From LMUY01 sp964244585 (GTDB lineage Bacteria; Pseudomonadota; Alphaproteobacteria; Acetobacterales; Acetobacteraceae), in assembly GCA_964244585.1 (NCBI GenBank), contig CAXTJM010000012.1:62001-126000 (forward strand): a stretch of DNA of 64,000 nucleotides, written 5' to 3'. The translations under genes were made by a program, and so were the position numbers. Numbering within the stretch: position 1 is the stretch's first letter; every line of letters begins with the position of its first letter. Shown here piece after piece: positions 42,451 to 51,270 of the stretch. The notes beneath the pieces were generated by a model. It ran no database searches, was not told the DNA's origin, and worked only from the letters and a program-made list of their open reading frames with translations.

Positions 42451-43268
42451 GGACGGTGCGGCTGCCCGATGGCGCGACGATACCCATCGTCGGCCAGGGC
42501 ACCTGGCGCATGGGCGAAGGCCATGGTGCCGCTGCCGCGGAAGCCGATGCGCTGCGGCTCGGGCTCGACCTCGGCATGACGTTGATCGACACCGCCGAGA
42601 TGTACGGCGATGGCGGTTCGGAACGCGTGGTCGGGCAGGCGATCGCCGGACGCCGTGACGAGGTGTTCCTGGTGAGCAAGGTCTATCCGCAGAATGCGAC
42701 GCTGCGTGCCATGCAGCGAAGCTGCGAGGCGAGCCTGGCGCGATTGGGCACGGACCGGCTGGACCTCTATCTGCTGCATTGGCGCGGCAGCGCGAAGCTG
42801 GCGGAGACCGTGGAGGCGTTCGAACGGCTGCGCGCAGCGGGCAAGATCCTGCGCTGGGGCGTCTCCAACCTGGACGTGGACGATCTGGAGGAGCTGGGAC
42901 CGGGCGCCGCCGCCAACCAGGTCCTGTACAATCCCGAAGCACGCGGCATCGAATTCGATCTCGTGCCGTGGTGTGCCAAACGGCACCTGCCGATCATGGC
43001 CTACTCCCCCTTGGGCCAGGGCGGGGCGTTGCTGGACCATGCGGTGTTGGCCCGGCTGGCCAGCCGCCATGGCGTGACCCCGGCGCAGGTGGCGATCGCC
43101 TGGTCTGTCCGCCTGCCCGGCATCGTCAGCATCCCGAAGGCCGCCGATCCGGATCATGTGCGCGCCAACGCGGCCGCGGCGGCGCTGGACCTGTCGCCGG
43201 AGGATCTGTCGGCGATCGACGCGGCCTTCGCGCCCCCTCGGAGACGCCAGCCGCTCGAGATGCTGTGA
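42447..43268 (+). CDS. Aldo/keto reductase
   Basis: A 273-residue NADPH-dependent TIM-barrel oxidoreductase. The catalytic residues are in LIDTAEMYGDGGSERVVGQ (Asp, Tyr) and LVSKVYPQ (Lys); LHWRGSAKL supplies the His. The C-terminal part has IPKAADPDHVRANA for NADP binding. GTG at 42447 was chosen because it overlaps the HAD stop. The stop overlaps the hyfB start by one base (TGATG), so it links the heme genes to the Ehr complex genes. Substrate unknown. Confidence 0.9.
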   Translation: MRTVRLPDGATIPIVGQGTWRMGEGHGAAAAEADALRLGLDLGMTLIDTAEMYGDGGSERVVGQAIAGRRDEVFLVSKVYPQNATLRAMQRSCEASLARLGTDRLDLYLLHWRGSAKLAETVEAFERLRAAGKILRWGVSNLDVDDLEELGPGAAANQVLYNPEARGIEFDLVPWCAKRHLPIMAYSPLGQGGALLDHAVLARLASRHGVTPAQVAIAWSVRLPGIVSIPKAADPDHVRANAAAAALDLSPEDLSAIDAAFAPPRRRQPLEML

Positions 43269-45070
43269 TGGTGGCCCTGGTCGGCTTGCCCGCGCTGGTC
43301 GGGGTGATGGTCGTGCTGGGCCTGGTGTCGGCCGCCGCGCCATGGCTCCCGCCGCGCGGCATCGCTCCCGCCACGGCCGGGCTCTGCCTGCTGGGCCTGG
43401 CGTTCGGGTTGGCCCTGGTGTCGGCCGGGGGACAGGCCCGGTTGCTCGGCGGCGCGTTGGCGGCAGACCCGCTGGGCGCTTTCTTCCTGCTGCCGCCGCT
43501 GCTCGCAGGGTTGGCGGCGGCCTGCTTCTGGCTTGGACAGCCGGCCCCCGCCTCGCTGCCGGGGTTCGTCGCCGCGGCACTGCTCGTCGTGCTGGCCGGC
43601 GATGCCCGGACCGCGATCCTGGGATTGTCGGTCTTCGCCCTGGCTGCGTCGGGTTGGACGTTGCGGCTGTCGGTGGTGGCTGGGGTGTTCCTGCTGGCCG
43701 GCGCGTTCGCCATGCTGGCGGCGGGCGCCGGACCGGCCTTCCCGCTCATGCGCGCCAACCCGCCCGACGGGTGGCGCGGCGCCGCCGTTCTGGTGCTGAC
43801 ATTGCTTGGTCTGGCGCCGTTGGCCGGTTGGGCGCCGTGGCACCGGCCGTTCCTGGCGCTCGCGCCGTCCGCATTGCCGGTGGCGGCGATCACCCCCGTC
43901 ATCGGGCTTTATGTCGCGGTGCGCGTGCTGGCGGATCTGTGCGGTCCGGCGGTCCCGGGCTGGTGGAGCCTGCCGCTGCTGCTGGCCGGCGCGGCCTCTG
44001 CCGGGCTGGGGGTCGTGGCGGCGCTGCGGTCGCCGGTGTTCGGGGGGGTGTTGGCCGGGCTCGCGGTCCAGCATGGCGGCTGGATGCTGGCCGGGCTGGG
44101 TGTGGCCGTGGCAGCCCGCAGCGCGGACGTCCTGCCGCTCGCGACCTTGGCCATGGGCGGGGCGATGCTCCATGCCTTGAACCACACCCTGTTCGCCAGC
44201 CTGGCCACGCTGTCGGCGGAGGCCGCGGCGATCGGCGCAGGCAGCCGGACGCTGGACCGGCTGGGCGGCCTGGCCGCGCGCATGCCGGTCGTGGCCATCG
44301 GGATGCTGACAGGCGGGCTCAGCCTCGCGCTGCTGCCGCCAAGCGCCGGGTTCGCCAGCGGATGGATGCTGTTGCAGGCCCTGTTCGCCGCGCCGCGGGT
44401 GGGTGGGCTGCCGTTGCAACTGGTGGTAGCCGCCGTGACCGGGGCGTTGGGGTTGTCTGCCGGGTTCGGCATGGTCGCGGCTGTTCGGCTGGGCGGGGTT
44501 GCCTTCCTCGGACGGCCTCGCACCCCGCGCGCGGCAGCCGCCGAAGACAGCCGGCCCGCGCGGCGCGGCACGATCCTGGGTTTGACCGTGCTGTGCGGAG
44601 TGGCCGGCCTGTTGCCGGGTGTCGCATTGCGGTTGGCGGGCCAGGCGCAGCATGCCGTCACGGCCGCGGGGCTGGATGGGCAAGGGGGGTGGTCCGGAGT
44701 GCGGACGCAGCTCGACACTCCCGGCTATGCTCCCCTGGGGATCGCAGCGCTGATGGCTGCGGTGGTAGGATTGATCGCCATCCTCGCCCGCAGCGGTGTT
44801 CTGCCAGGTGCGGCGGTGGCGCCGGCCTGGGAGGGCGGCTATGCCGCGCCTCCGGCCTGGATGCCGTTCGGGGAGCCATCGACCCAGGTCACGGCGTCCG
44901 CGCTGGCGGCCACCGTGCCGCGGCGGCCGGGTGTCGTCCTGGCCCTGCCACGCTTCCGCCTGCGCGCAGGGGTGGATTGGCCGGCGGTGGGGCCGCGCCA
45001 TGCCGCCGCGGCGATCCTTGCCGCGCTCGTGCTGCTGCTGCTGGCCGTTGCCGCGTTCAGGCCGGCATGA
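43268..45070 (+). CDS. hyfB: Ehr/hydrogenase-4-like membrane subunit HyfB (NuoL/M/N-type antiporter)
   Basis: A 600-residue membrane protein with about fourteen hydrophobic spans, resembling HyfB/HycC and NuoL-type proton-pumping subunits. MLHALNHTLFASLATLSAEA holds the conserved histidine of the antiporter-like channel. The family is Proton_antipo_M. It starts one base before the end of the aldo/keto reductase gene and overlaps the next gene by 4 bp. The symbol refers to the family position, not to hydrogenase activity. Confidence 0.85.
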   Translation: MVALVGLPALVGVMVVLGLVSAAAPWLPPRGIAPATAGLCLLGLAFGLALVSAGGQARLLGGALAADPLGAFFLLPPLLAGLAAACFWLGQPAPASLPGFVAAALLVVLAGDARTAILGLSVFALAASGWTLRLSVVAGVFLLAGAFAMLAAGAGPAFPLMRANPPDGWRGAAVLVLTLLGLAPLAGWAPWHRPFLALAPSALPVAAITPVIGLYVAVRVLADLCGPAVPGWWSLPLLLAGAASAGLGVVAALRSPVFGGVLAGLAVQHGGWMLAGLGVAVAARSADVLPLATLAMGGAMLHALNHTLFASLATLSAEAAAIGAGSRTLDRLGGLAARMPVVAIGMLTGGLSLALLPPSAGFASGWMLLQALFAAPRVGGLPLQLVVAAVTGALGLSAGFGMVAAVRLGGVAFLGRPRTPRAAAAEDSRPARRGTILGLTVLCGVAGLLPGVALRLAGQAQHAVTAAGLDGQGGWSGVRTQLDTPGYAPLGIAALMAAVVGLIAILARSGVLPGAAVAPAWEGGYAAPPAWMPFGEPSTQVTASALAATVPRRPGVVLALPRFRLRAGVDWPAVGPRHAAAAILAALVLLLLAVAAFRPA

Positions 45071-45975
45071 GCCTGGGCGGGTTGCTGGCGCTGCTGCTGC
45101 ACGTGCCCGCAATGGCTGGCATGGCCCTGCTGTTGGCCGGCGCGATGCCATGGCTACGCGCGAGGCTGGCAGGCCGCGTCGGGCCCTCCCTGCTGCGGCC
45201 CTGGCATGAATGGCGGCGGTTGCTGCGCAAGCGCCCGGTCGTGTCGGAAGGGACGTCCGGCCTGGCGATCTGGGCGCCGGTCGCCGGCCTGGCAGCCCTG
45301 GCGATGGCAGCCCTCCTGGTGCCGAGCTTCACGTTGGGCATGGCGACCGCACCCTTGGGCGATCTGGTGGTGATCGCCGGGCTGCTGGGCCTGGCGCGGG
45401 CGACCGGGGCGCTGGCGGCGATCGACGCCGGCACCGGGCAGGCCGGGATGGCAGCCATTCGAAGCCTCCGCCTGGCTGCCCTGGCCGAACCTACCGTGGT
45501 GCTGGTGATCTTCACCGTCGCGTTGCTGGCGGGGACCACGAACCTGGATGCCGCCGTGGCGTCGCTGCACGAGGCGGTGGTTCCGGGAGTTCCGTTGCTG
45601 CTGGCGGTCGCTGGGTTGGCCGGCGTCGTCGTGGCTGCCGAGGCGGAGGGCGACCCGGTGGTCGCGGACGCGTCCGGTTGGCATGCCGCCGCGGCCGAGG
45701 CAGGCGCGGCGCTGCGGCGGGTGGTGTGGCTATCGCTCGTGGTCGCCCTGGTGCTGCCCGGCGGCATGGCGCCCGCGGGGGCTGGTCCGCTCGACTGGCT
45801 GGTGGGTCTAGTCGCCTGGGTGGCGAAGTTGGCCGTGCTGGGGGCGGCCTGTGCCATGGCGGGTCCAGCGCTGCACCGGGCCGGGCAGGCGGCCATCGGG
45901 CCGTTGACGGGTGCGGCGCTCCTGCTGGCATTGCTGGCGGCCCTGTTCCTGTTCGCCGGGCAGGGCCTGGCGTGA
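45067..45975 (+). CDS. hyfC: HyfC-like membrane subunit (NuoH-type)
   Basis: A 302-residue protein (E. coli HyfC 315) with about eight spans. PLLLAVAGLAGVVVAAEAEG and the polar loop RARLAGRVGPSLLRPWHEWR near residue 30 match the NuoH/HyfC pattern, where the loop contacts the quinone channel and the peripheral arm. EAEGDPVVADAS has the acidic residues typical of this family (E-rich loop near residue 190-200). It starts in an ATGA overlap with hyfB and ends in a GTGA overlap with the next gene. Confidence 0.85.
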   Translation: MSLGGLLALLLHVPAMAGMALLLAGAMPWLRARLAGRVGPSLLRPWHEWRRLLRKRPVVSEGTSGLAIWAPVAGLAALAMAALLVPSFTLGMATAPLGDLVVIAGLLGLARATGALAAIDAGTGQAGMAAIRSLRLAALAEPTVVLVIFTVALLAGTTNLDAAVASLHEAVVPGVPLLLAVAGLAGVVVAAEAEGDPVVADASGWHAAAAEAGAALRRVVWLSLVVALVLPGGMAPAGAGPLDWLVGLVAWVAKLAVLGAACAMAGPALHRAGQAAIGPLTGAALLLALLAALFLFAGQGLA

Positions 45976-46505
45976 CGGCCGGCCTGCTGGATCTGAGCCG
46001 GCTGGCCGCGCTGCTGGCGCTGCTGGCATCCTTCGCCATCCTGGCGACCCGGCGTGCGCAGCCGCTGGCCTACTTGGCGCAGCTTGCCCTGGTCGGCATG
46101 GCCACCCTGGTCCAGTTGGCCCTGCAGGCGGACTGGTCCCTGCTGATCGTGGCCCTGGTCCTGACGGCGCAAGGAATCCTGCTGTGGTTCAACCGGCCGC
46201 CCCTTTCCGGCAGGACCTCCTTCCCGGTGGCGACAGTGTGCGGCGCATTGCTGTTGGCGGTCCTGGCAACGGCGAGCACGCCCTCCGAGGGGATGGGCGT
46301 GCCGCTGGCCATCGTGCTGCTGGGCCTGCTGGGGGCGTCGTCGATGCCCGGACCGTACGGTGTGCTGTCGCTGTTGAACGGCGTCGTGCTGGGCATGACC
46401 GTGGTGCCGGGGCTGCCGCTGCGCGCGATGCTGGCGGTGGTGATGGCTGGCCTGGCCCTCGTCGTCGTGACGGAGGGCAGGCGCGTGGCGTGGACCCGGC
46501 GATGA
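45972..46505 (+). CDS. hyfE: HyfE-like membrane subunit (NuoK-type)
   Basis: A 177-residue protein with six predicted spans, beginning with GTG in an overlap with hyfC. It corresponds to HyfE, which has a NuoK-like core. It is hydrophobic and low in motifs, so the identification depends on position between hyfC and hyfF and on the membrane profile. It forms part of the proton-translocating membrane arm. E. coli HyfE is 216 residues, so this is a short version. Confidence 0.7.
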   Translation: MTAGLLDLSRLAALLALLASFAILATRRAQPLAYLAQLALVGMATLVQLALQADWSLLIVALVLTAQGILLWFNRPPLSGRTSFPVATVCGALLLAVLATASTPSEGMGVPLAIVLLGLLGASSMPGPYGVLSLLNGVVLGMTVVPGLPLRAMLAVVMAGLALVVVTEGRRVAWTRR

Positions 46506-47701
46506 TACCGGCGCTGTGCATCCTGCTGCCGCCGATGCTGGCCGCGTCGCTGCCCTGGATGCCGGGAGCACGCTGGGTTTGGCTCGGCTGCGCAGCGCTT
46601 GACCTGGTGCTGGCCGCGAGCCTGCCCTGGACCGGGACCAGCCTGGGCGGATGGCTGCTGCCGGACCCGTTGGCGGTGCTCGTGCTGGTGCTGGCCGGGT
46701 TCGCCTGGCTGATGGCGAGTGCCGCCGCGGCCGCGACGCCAGCCTTGCTCGCGCTGCTGGTGGGCCTGGTCAACCTCGCCCTGCTGGCGGACGGGGCTGG
46801 CCTGACGGCTGCCGCGGCCGGAGCGGCCGGGATCGTGGCCGTGTACTGCCTGCACGGGCCTGGACCTTTGCTCGCGGCTGCCGCGACAGGCATGGGGCTC
46901 GCGGTGTTCGGCACCGTCGTGCTGTATGCCGGCGCCGCGCCCGCGCTTGGGCCGGGCTGGACAGGGCTGAGCTGGAGCGCGCTGCCCGAAACCGGGCCGG
47001 CGGCCAACGGAATGGCGCTGAGCACCGGTTTCGTCCTGATGCTGCTGGGGCTGGGGGTGTCGTGCATCCTGACGCCGCTTTGGGCCGCGCTGCGGACGGC
47101 AGCGCTGCCACCGGGATTGGCCATGCTGGCCGGCCCGTTGGGCGGGGTTTGGCTGGTGGCGGCGTTGCGGCTCCGCGGCGTGTTGGATGGCAACGGCCAT
47201 GCGGTCGCGCCGGGCGGCCTGCTGCTGGCTGCCGGGCTGGTGGGCCTGGCGCTCGCGGCTGCGTGCCTCCGGCGGCCTTGCGGCGGCTTGCCGGCAGCCT
47301 TGCTGGCGATGTTCGCGGCGGTGCTTTGCGGCTTCGGCGTGGGGGGTGCGGCGGCGACCGGCGCCGGCTTGCTGCATTTGACGCTGGGCTGCGTGGCCTT
47401 GACCGCGGCGGCCACCGGGTCGCGGCTTGGCCTGGCTGCGCTGGCCGGCGTGCCGCCTTTCGGGTTGTTCGCCAGCGGATTCGCCCTGGTGATGCAGGCT
47501 GCCCAGCGCAACGTGGCCGTGGCGGGCCTGCTGCTGCTGGGCCTGTTCGGCGTGGCGGCCCTGGCGCTGCGTCGCTTGCCCCAGGCCGAACCCGGCGCGC
47601 GGTGGGGCTGGGTCGGGATCGGCCTCACCTTGCTGGGCGCCTGGGCCATGCCGCCCGCGGTCACCGCCTGGATCCAGGGCATCGCGGCGGCGGCACGGTG
47701 A
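46502..47701 (+). CDS. hyfF: HyfF-like membrane subunit (NuoN/M-type antiporter)
   Basis: A 399-residue membrane protein with about ten to twelve hydrophobic spans, similar to HyfF and NuoN but shorter than the usual ~480-520. LAALAGVPPFGLFASGFALV near the C-terminus resembles the conserved GxPPxxGF-type segment of antiporter subunits. It overlaps hyfE by 4 bp and hyfG by 4 bp (GTGA). The short length suggests loss of some N-terminal helices, but the frame is clean. It likely contributes to ion translocation. Confidence 0.75.
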   Translation: MIPALCILLPPMLAASLPWMPGARWVWLGCAALDLVLAASLPWTGTSLGGWLLPDPLAVLVLVLAGFAWLMASAAAAATPALLALLVGLVNLALLADGAGLTAAAAGAAGIVAVYCLHGPGPLLAAAATGMGLAVFGTVVLYAGAAPALGPGWTGLSWSALPETGPAANGMALSTGFVLMLLGLGVSCILTPLWAALRTAALPPGLAMLAGPLGGVWLVAALRLRGVLDGNGHAVAPGGLLLAAGLVGLALAAACLRRPCGGLPAALLAMFAAVLCGFGVGGAAATGAGLLHLTLGCVALTAAATGSRLGLAALAGVPPFGLFASGFALVMQAAQRNVAVAGLLLLGLFGVAALALRRLPQAEPGARWGWVGIGLTLLGAWAMPPAVTAWIQGIAAAAR

Positions 47702-49140
47702 GCAGCGCGGACATTATCCGGGCCGCGCCCGCCGTGCCGTGCCGCCCTTGGCCTCGCTATGTCCTGCCCGGCGAGCAATGGATGGCGCTCGCGCCGGACG
47801 GCCTGACGTTGCTGGCGCTCTGGGCGGACACCGCCTCGGCCTATGCCGTGTTCAGCAGCGGCGGCGGGCAGATCCTGTTGGCTTCCACGCCGGTGCGGGA
47901 CGGCGGGTACCCCGCCCTGTCGCTGCGGTTCGCCGCCGCGACGTTGATGGAGCGCATGGTCCATGACCTATGGGGCCACCGCGCGCTGGGCGGGCTGGAC
48001 GCGCGGCCCTGGCTGGATCATGGCCGCTGGAGCGTCACGCATCCCCTGGCCGCCCGCCACGGCGCTGCCAACGGCGCCACCGACTACGCGTTCCGCCCGG
48101 TCGAAGACCGCATGCAGGTTCCGGTCGGGCCGGTGTTCGGCCATCCGGCGGAGCCGGTGCACCTGCGGATCCATGCGGATGGCGAGCGGGCGTCCAGCCT
48201 GGAGGTGCGGCTGGGATACGCCCATAAGGGCACCCTGCTGCTGATGCGCGGCAAGTCGCCCCGGGCCGCCGCCCGGTTCGCGGCGCGCCTGTCCGCCGAC
48301 GCGACGGTCGCCCATGGCGTGGCATTCGCCGCCGCGGCGGAAGCGGCCCTGGCGATCGAGCCGCCGCCCCGCGCCATCATGCTGCGCGGCGTCATGGCGG
48401 AGGTGGAGCGGGTCGCCACCCATCTGGGCGACCTCGCCACGGCATGCGAGGCGATGCCCCGCCTGTCCGGCCGGCTGGGATGGCACCGCGAGCAGATGGC
48501 CCGGGCCGCCCAGGCGGCGTTCGGCCACCGCATGATGATGGACTGCGTGGTGCCAGGCGGCTTGGCCGCGGATATCGCGCCGGGCGGCGGTGCCGCGCTG
48601 CAGGCCGCGGCCGACGCGCTGGCGGCCGAGCTGCCGGCCTTGACGCTGCAGGGCCTGGGCAGCGGGATCGGCGTGGTGCCGCCGGACATCCTGGCGCTGT
48701 TCGCCCCGCCCGGCATCGTGGGCCGCGCCGGCGGCCGCGTGGTCGATGCACGGCATAGCCCCGGCTATGCCCCATACCCGGCTGCCGTTCCGCCGGTGCT
48801 GGCGGCGGCCGACACGGCGGCGCGCCTGCAACTCCGTCTGGACGAGATGGATGTAAGCCTGGATTTGCTGCGGGACTGGCTCGGCTCCCTGCCGCCCGGC
48901 CCGGTCAGCCAGACGCTGCCCACCGCCAGCGCGGAGGGGCTTGCGGTGGCGGAGAGTCCGCGCGGCGCGGTGTGGCACTGGCTGCGGCTGGATGCCGGGT
49001 TGATCGCCAGCGTCTTCGTCGCCGATCCCTCCTGGCGGCTGTGGCCGTTGCAGGAGGCCGCGTCCGCCGGCGCCATGCTGGACGAGTTGCCGCTGATCGA
49101 CCGGTCCTTCGCCTGCGCCCGCTCGGGGATGGACCTGTGA
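47698..49140 (+). CDS. hyfG: HyfG-like large subunit without Ni-binding cysteines (Ehr catalytic-subunit homologue)
   Basis: A 480-residue fusion of NuoC-like (about 1-120) and NuoD-like domains. In [NiFe] hydrogenases the N-terminal motif R-x-C-G-x-C follows the LGYAHKG segment (here about residue 173-179), and the C-terminal motif is DPCxxC. Here the first is replaced by DATVAHGVAF (about 201-210) and the C-terminus is IDRSFACARSGMDL. So no [NiFe] centre can be bound. It is the large subunit of an energy-converting hydrogenase-related (Ehr) complex. Start is GTG in an overlap with hyfF. Confidence 0.88.
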   Translation: MSSADIIRAAPAVPCRPWPRYVLPGEQWMALAPDGLTLLALWADTASAYAVFSSGGGQILLASTPVRDGGYPALSLRFAAATLMERMVHDLWGHRALGGLDARPWLDHGRWSVTHPLAARHGAANGATDYAFRPVEDRMQVPVGPVFGHPAEPVHLRIHADGERASSLEVRLGYAHKGTLLLMRGKSPRAAARFAARLSADATVAHGVAFAAAAEAALAIEPPPRAIMLRGVMAEVERVATHLGDLATACEAMPRLSGRLGWHREQMARAAQAAFGHRMMMDCVVPGGLAADIAPGGGAALQAAADALAAELPALTLQGLGSGIGVVPPDILALFAPPGIVGRAGGRVVDARHSPGYAPYPAAVPPVLAAADTAARLQLRLDEMDVSLDLLRDWLGSLPPGPVSQTLPTASAEGLAVAESPRGAVWHWLRLDAGLIASVFVADPSWRLWPLQEAASAGAMLDELPLIDRSFACARSGMDL

Positions 49141-49652
49141 GGACGCGGGCGGACGCCATGCCGGAGCCGCCTGCGGAGAACGTCGCCGCACTGGCCGCCC
49201 GGCTGGATGCCGCCGCGCAGGTTCGGCTGGGACGCAGCCTGGCGTTGTTCCACGTCCCGACCGGCGGCTGCGGCGGCTGCGAGCGCGAGTTGGTGGCGTT
49301 GGGCGGTGTCGCCTACGACCTCGAACGCTTCGGGCTGCGCTTCGTCGGGTCCCCGCGGCGGGCGGACGTGCTGCTGGCCACCGGGCCGCTGACCGCGAAC
49401 CTCCAGGAGGCGCTGGCCCTGTCCTACACCGCGATGCCGGAGCCGAAATGGGTGGTGGCGGTGGGAGATTGCGCGGTGGATGGCGGCGTCTTCAAGGGCA
49501 GCTACGCCGTCCACGGCGGTGTCGGGGTGGCGGTGCCGGTGGACCTGCTTGTGCGTGGCTGTCCGCCGGCGCCGGCCGAGATCCTTGGCGGCTTGCTTAC
49601 CCTGCTGGCGGCGAATGCGCCCCGTGCGGCTCGCCCGCGCAGGCGGCTATAG
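49137..49652 (+). CDS. hyfI: HyfI-like small iron-sulfur subunit (NuoB-type)
   Basis: A 171-residue protein of the NuoB/HyfI family. Four cysteines for the proximal [4Fe-4S] cluster are at about 45 and 48 (GGCGGCERE), 112 (VGDC) and 142 (RGCPPAP). The start is GTG at 49137 in an overlap with hyfG; an alternative is ATG at 49158. It ends the six-gene Ehr cluster. The stop TAG at 49650-49652 overlaps the stop of the convergent DUF1489 gene, with CTATAG shared. No HyfA or HyfH ferredoxin gene is present next door. Confidence 0.88.
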   Translation: MRTRADAMPEPPAENVAALAARLDAAAQVRLGRSLALFHVPTGGCGGCERELVALGGVAYDLERFGLRFVGSPRRADVLLATGPLTANLQEALALSYTAMPEPKWVVAVGDCAVDGGVFKGSYAVHGGVGVAVPVDLLVRGCPPAPAEILGGLLTLLAANAPRAARPRRRL

Positions 49653-50060
49653 CAGGCATAGTTCGCGCAGGCGCTGCGCCATGGCATGGGGCAGGCCGGC
49701 CTCGTCCGACCCGGCGGCCAGGTCCTCCGGAGCGTCCTCGCCACGCAGGTAGCGCCAGCCCTGGAACGCCTTCACCGGCCGCCCTGCCACGGGGACGACC
49801 GCCGGGTCCAGCCCGATGGCGGCGCAGGCGCTGCCATCGGCGCGGTTCGAGGGCGTGATGGCGGTGATTCGCTGCCGCACCAGCATGGTGCCGTCGATCA
49901 CCCAGTAGAGCGAGCCGGCCTCCAGCAATTCCGGCGCCCGCCGCGGCAGGTGCCGCGTGAGGTGCTGGAGCGGCAGGCCGGCGGCCAGGCGCGCGGCCTG
50001 GTCGTTGCGGAGTTCCGCGGGGTCGCGCACGCCGACGCAGAGTTTCATCAAGTGCAGCAT
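49647..50060 (-). CDS. DUF1489 family protein
   Basis: A 137-residue soluble protein with MLHLMKLCVGVRDPAEL at the N-terminus and LRGEDAPEDL near residue 110, both characteristic of DUF1489, a family common in alphaproteobacteria. It lies convergent to hyfI with overlapping stop codons (CTATAG). The start at 50060 was chosen because the frame upstream lacks family similarity; MKLCVG at 50045 is another option. Function unknown. Conserved aromatic SLYWVIDGTMLVRQRI suggests a small beta-rich fold. Confidence 0.8.
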   Translation of the reverse strand: MLHLMKLCVGVRDPAELRNDQAARLAAGLPLQHLTRHLPRRAPELLEAGSLYWVIDGTMLVRQRITAITPSNRADGSACAAIGLDPAVVPVAGRPVKAFQGWRYLRGEDAPEDLAAGSDEAGLPHAMAQRLRELCLL

Positions 50061-50188
50061 CGCCGTGACAGATGGCGGAGCGGGCGCGAGCGGGCAAGCA
50101 CCGGCGTCGGCGGGCATTGACTCTCGTTGCGATCACGGCGATGTCCGGCCGCGCGCAGGGCAGCCCTGCGCATTTGGGGGGATTAACG

Positions 50189-51220
50189 ATGGTGGCTTTC
50201 AAGGCGGTCGGCGCGGTCGCGCTGGCGGCAGGCCTGATGGCGGGCGCGGCCGTTGCCCACGCCCAGGGCTCCGGCTCCGCGACGATCGATGCGATCAAGG
50301 CGCGCGGAATGCTGGCATGCGGCGTCTCCCCGGGTGTCGCCGGATTCTCGCTGGCCGACAGCCAGGGCGTGATCAAGGGCATCGATGCCGATGGCTGCCG
50401 CACGGTCGCCGCCGCGATCCTCGGCGATGCCACCAAGGTGCGCTTCGTGCCGACCACCACGATCACCCGCTTCACCGCCTTGCAATCCGGCGAGATCGAC
50501 GTGCTGATTCGCGAGACGACCTGGACGCTCGGCCGCGAGGCCAGCCTCGGCCTCGAATTCGCCGGGGTGAACTACTATGACGGCACCGGCTTCCTGGTAA
50601 AGACGGCGGCGAACGTGAAGTCCGCCAAGGAGCTGGACGGCGCCACCGTCTGCGTGCAGCCCGGCACCAGCACCGAACTGGCGATCAACGACTATTTCCG
50701 CAACAACAACCTCAAGTTCACCCCGGTCGAGATCCAGGACCTGAGCGAGATCCAGAACGCGTTCATGTCCGGCCGCTGCGATTCCTACTCGACGGACAGC
50801 TCGGCCCTGGCCGCCTTCCGCTTCCAGCAGGGCGCCAAGGCCGGCGACCTGACGCTGCTGCCGGAGATCATCAGCAAGGAGCCGCTGGGCCCAATGGTCC
50901 GCAAGGGCGACGACAAGTTCTTCGACGTGGTGAAGTGGACGCAGTTCGCGACGCTGACGGCGGAGGAAGACGGCGTCACCAGCAAGAACGTCGATAGCTT
51001 CCTGACCACCACGAACCCGGAGATCCGCCGCTTGCTCGGCCTGGAGGGCGACATGGGCAAGGCGCTCGGTATCGACAACAAGTGGGCCTACAACGTCATC
51101 AAGCAGGTCGGCAATTTCGGCGAGATCTGGGACCGCAACATCACGGTTATGGCCGTGCCGCGCGGCATCAACAACCTCTGGAACAAGGGTGGCCTGCAAT
51201 ACGCGCCGCCGATCCGCTGA
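50189..51220 (+). CDS. aapJ: General L-amino-acid ABC transporter, periplasmic binding protein AapJ
   Basis: A 343-residue protein with a signal peptide (AFKAVGAVALAAGLMAGAAV) and a type-3 solute-binding fold. VLIRETTWTLGREASLGLEF, near residue 105-124, is the AapJ hallmark region. AapJ delivers many L-amino acids to AapQMP. A terminator-like hairpin follows within 80 bp, which would allow more binding protein than permease. The start at 50189 lacks a strong ribosome-binding site but gives the proper signal. The frame before it has no similarity. Confidence 0.93.
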   Translation: MVAFKAVGAVALAAGLMAGAAVAHAQGSGSATIDAIKARGMLACGVSPGVAGFSLADSQGVIKGIDADGCRTVAAAILGDATKVRFVPTTTITRFTALQSGEIDVLIRETTWTLGREASLGLEFAGVNYYDGTGFLVKTAANVKSAKELDGATVCVQPGTSTELAINDYFRNNNLKFTPVEIQDLSEIQNAFMSGRCDSYSTDSSALAAFRFQQGAKAGDLTLLPEIISKEPLGPMVRKGDDKFFDVVKWTQFATLTAEEDGVTSKNVDSFLTTTNPEIRRLLGLEGDMGKALGIDNKWAYNVIKQVGNFGEIWDRNITVMAVPRGINNLWNKGGLQYAPPIR

Positions 51221-51270
51221 TGCCGTGAGGGCCTAGCAGCCCAATTGCTGGGCAGCATGCCCGCTGGAAG

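Noticed and set aside
41634..43580. Long minus-strand frames opposite hemH, HAD and aldo/keto reductase
   Set aside because: The plus strand carries clear conserved motifs with overlapping starts. The antisense frames are arginine- and proline-rich without domains.
43156..45975. A 939-codon plus-strand frame spanning two genes
   Set aside because: It is the HyfC frame extended backwards through hyfB in the wrong frame. Only 45067-45975 has membrane-protein similarity.
43268..49652. Functional [NiFe] hydrogenase-4 or formate hydrogenlyase
   Set aside because: The large subunit lacks both cysteine pairs, and there are no formate dehydrogenase, ferredoxin subunits or maturation genes nearby.
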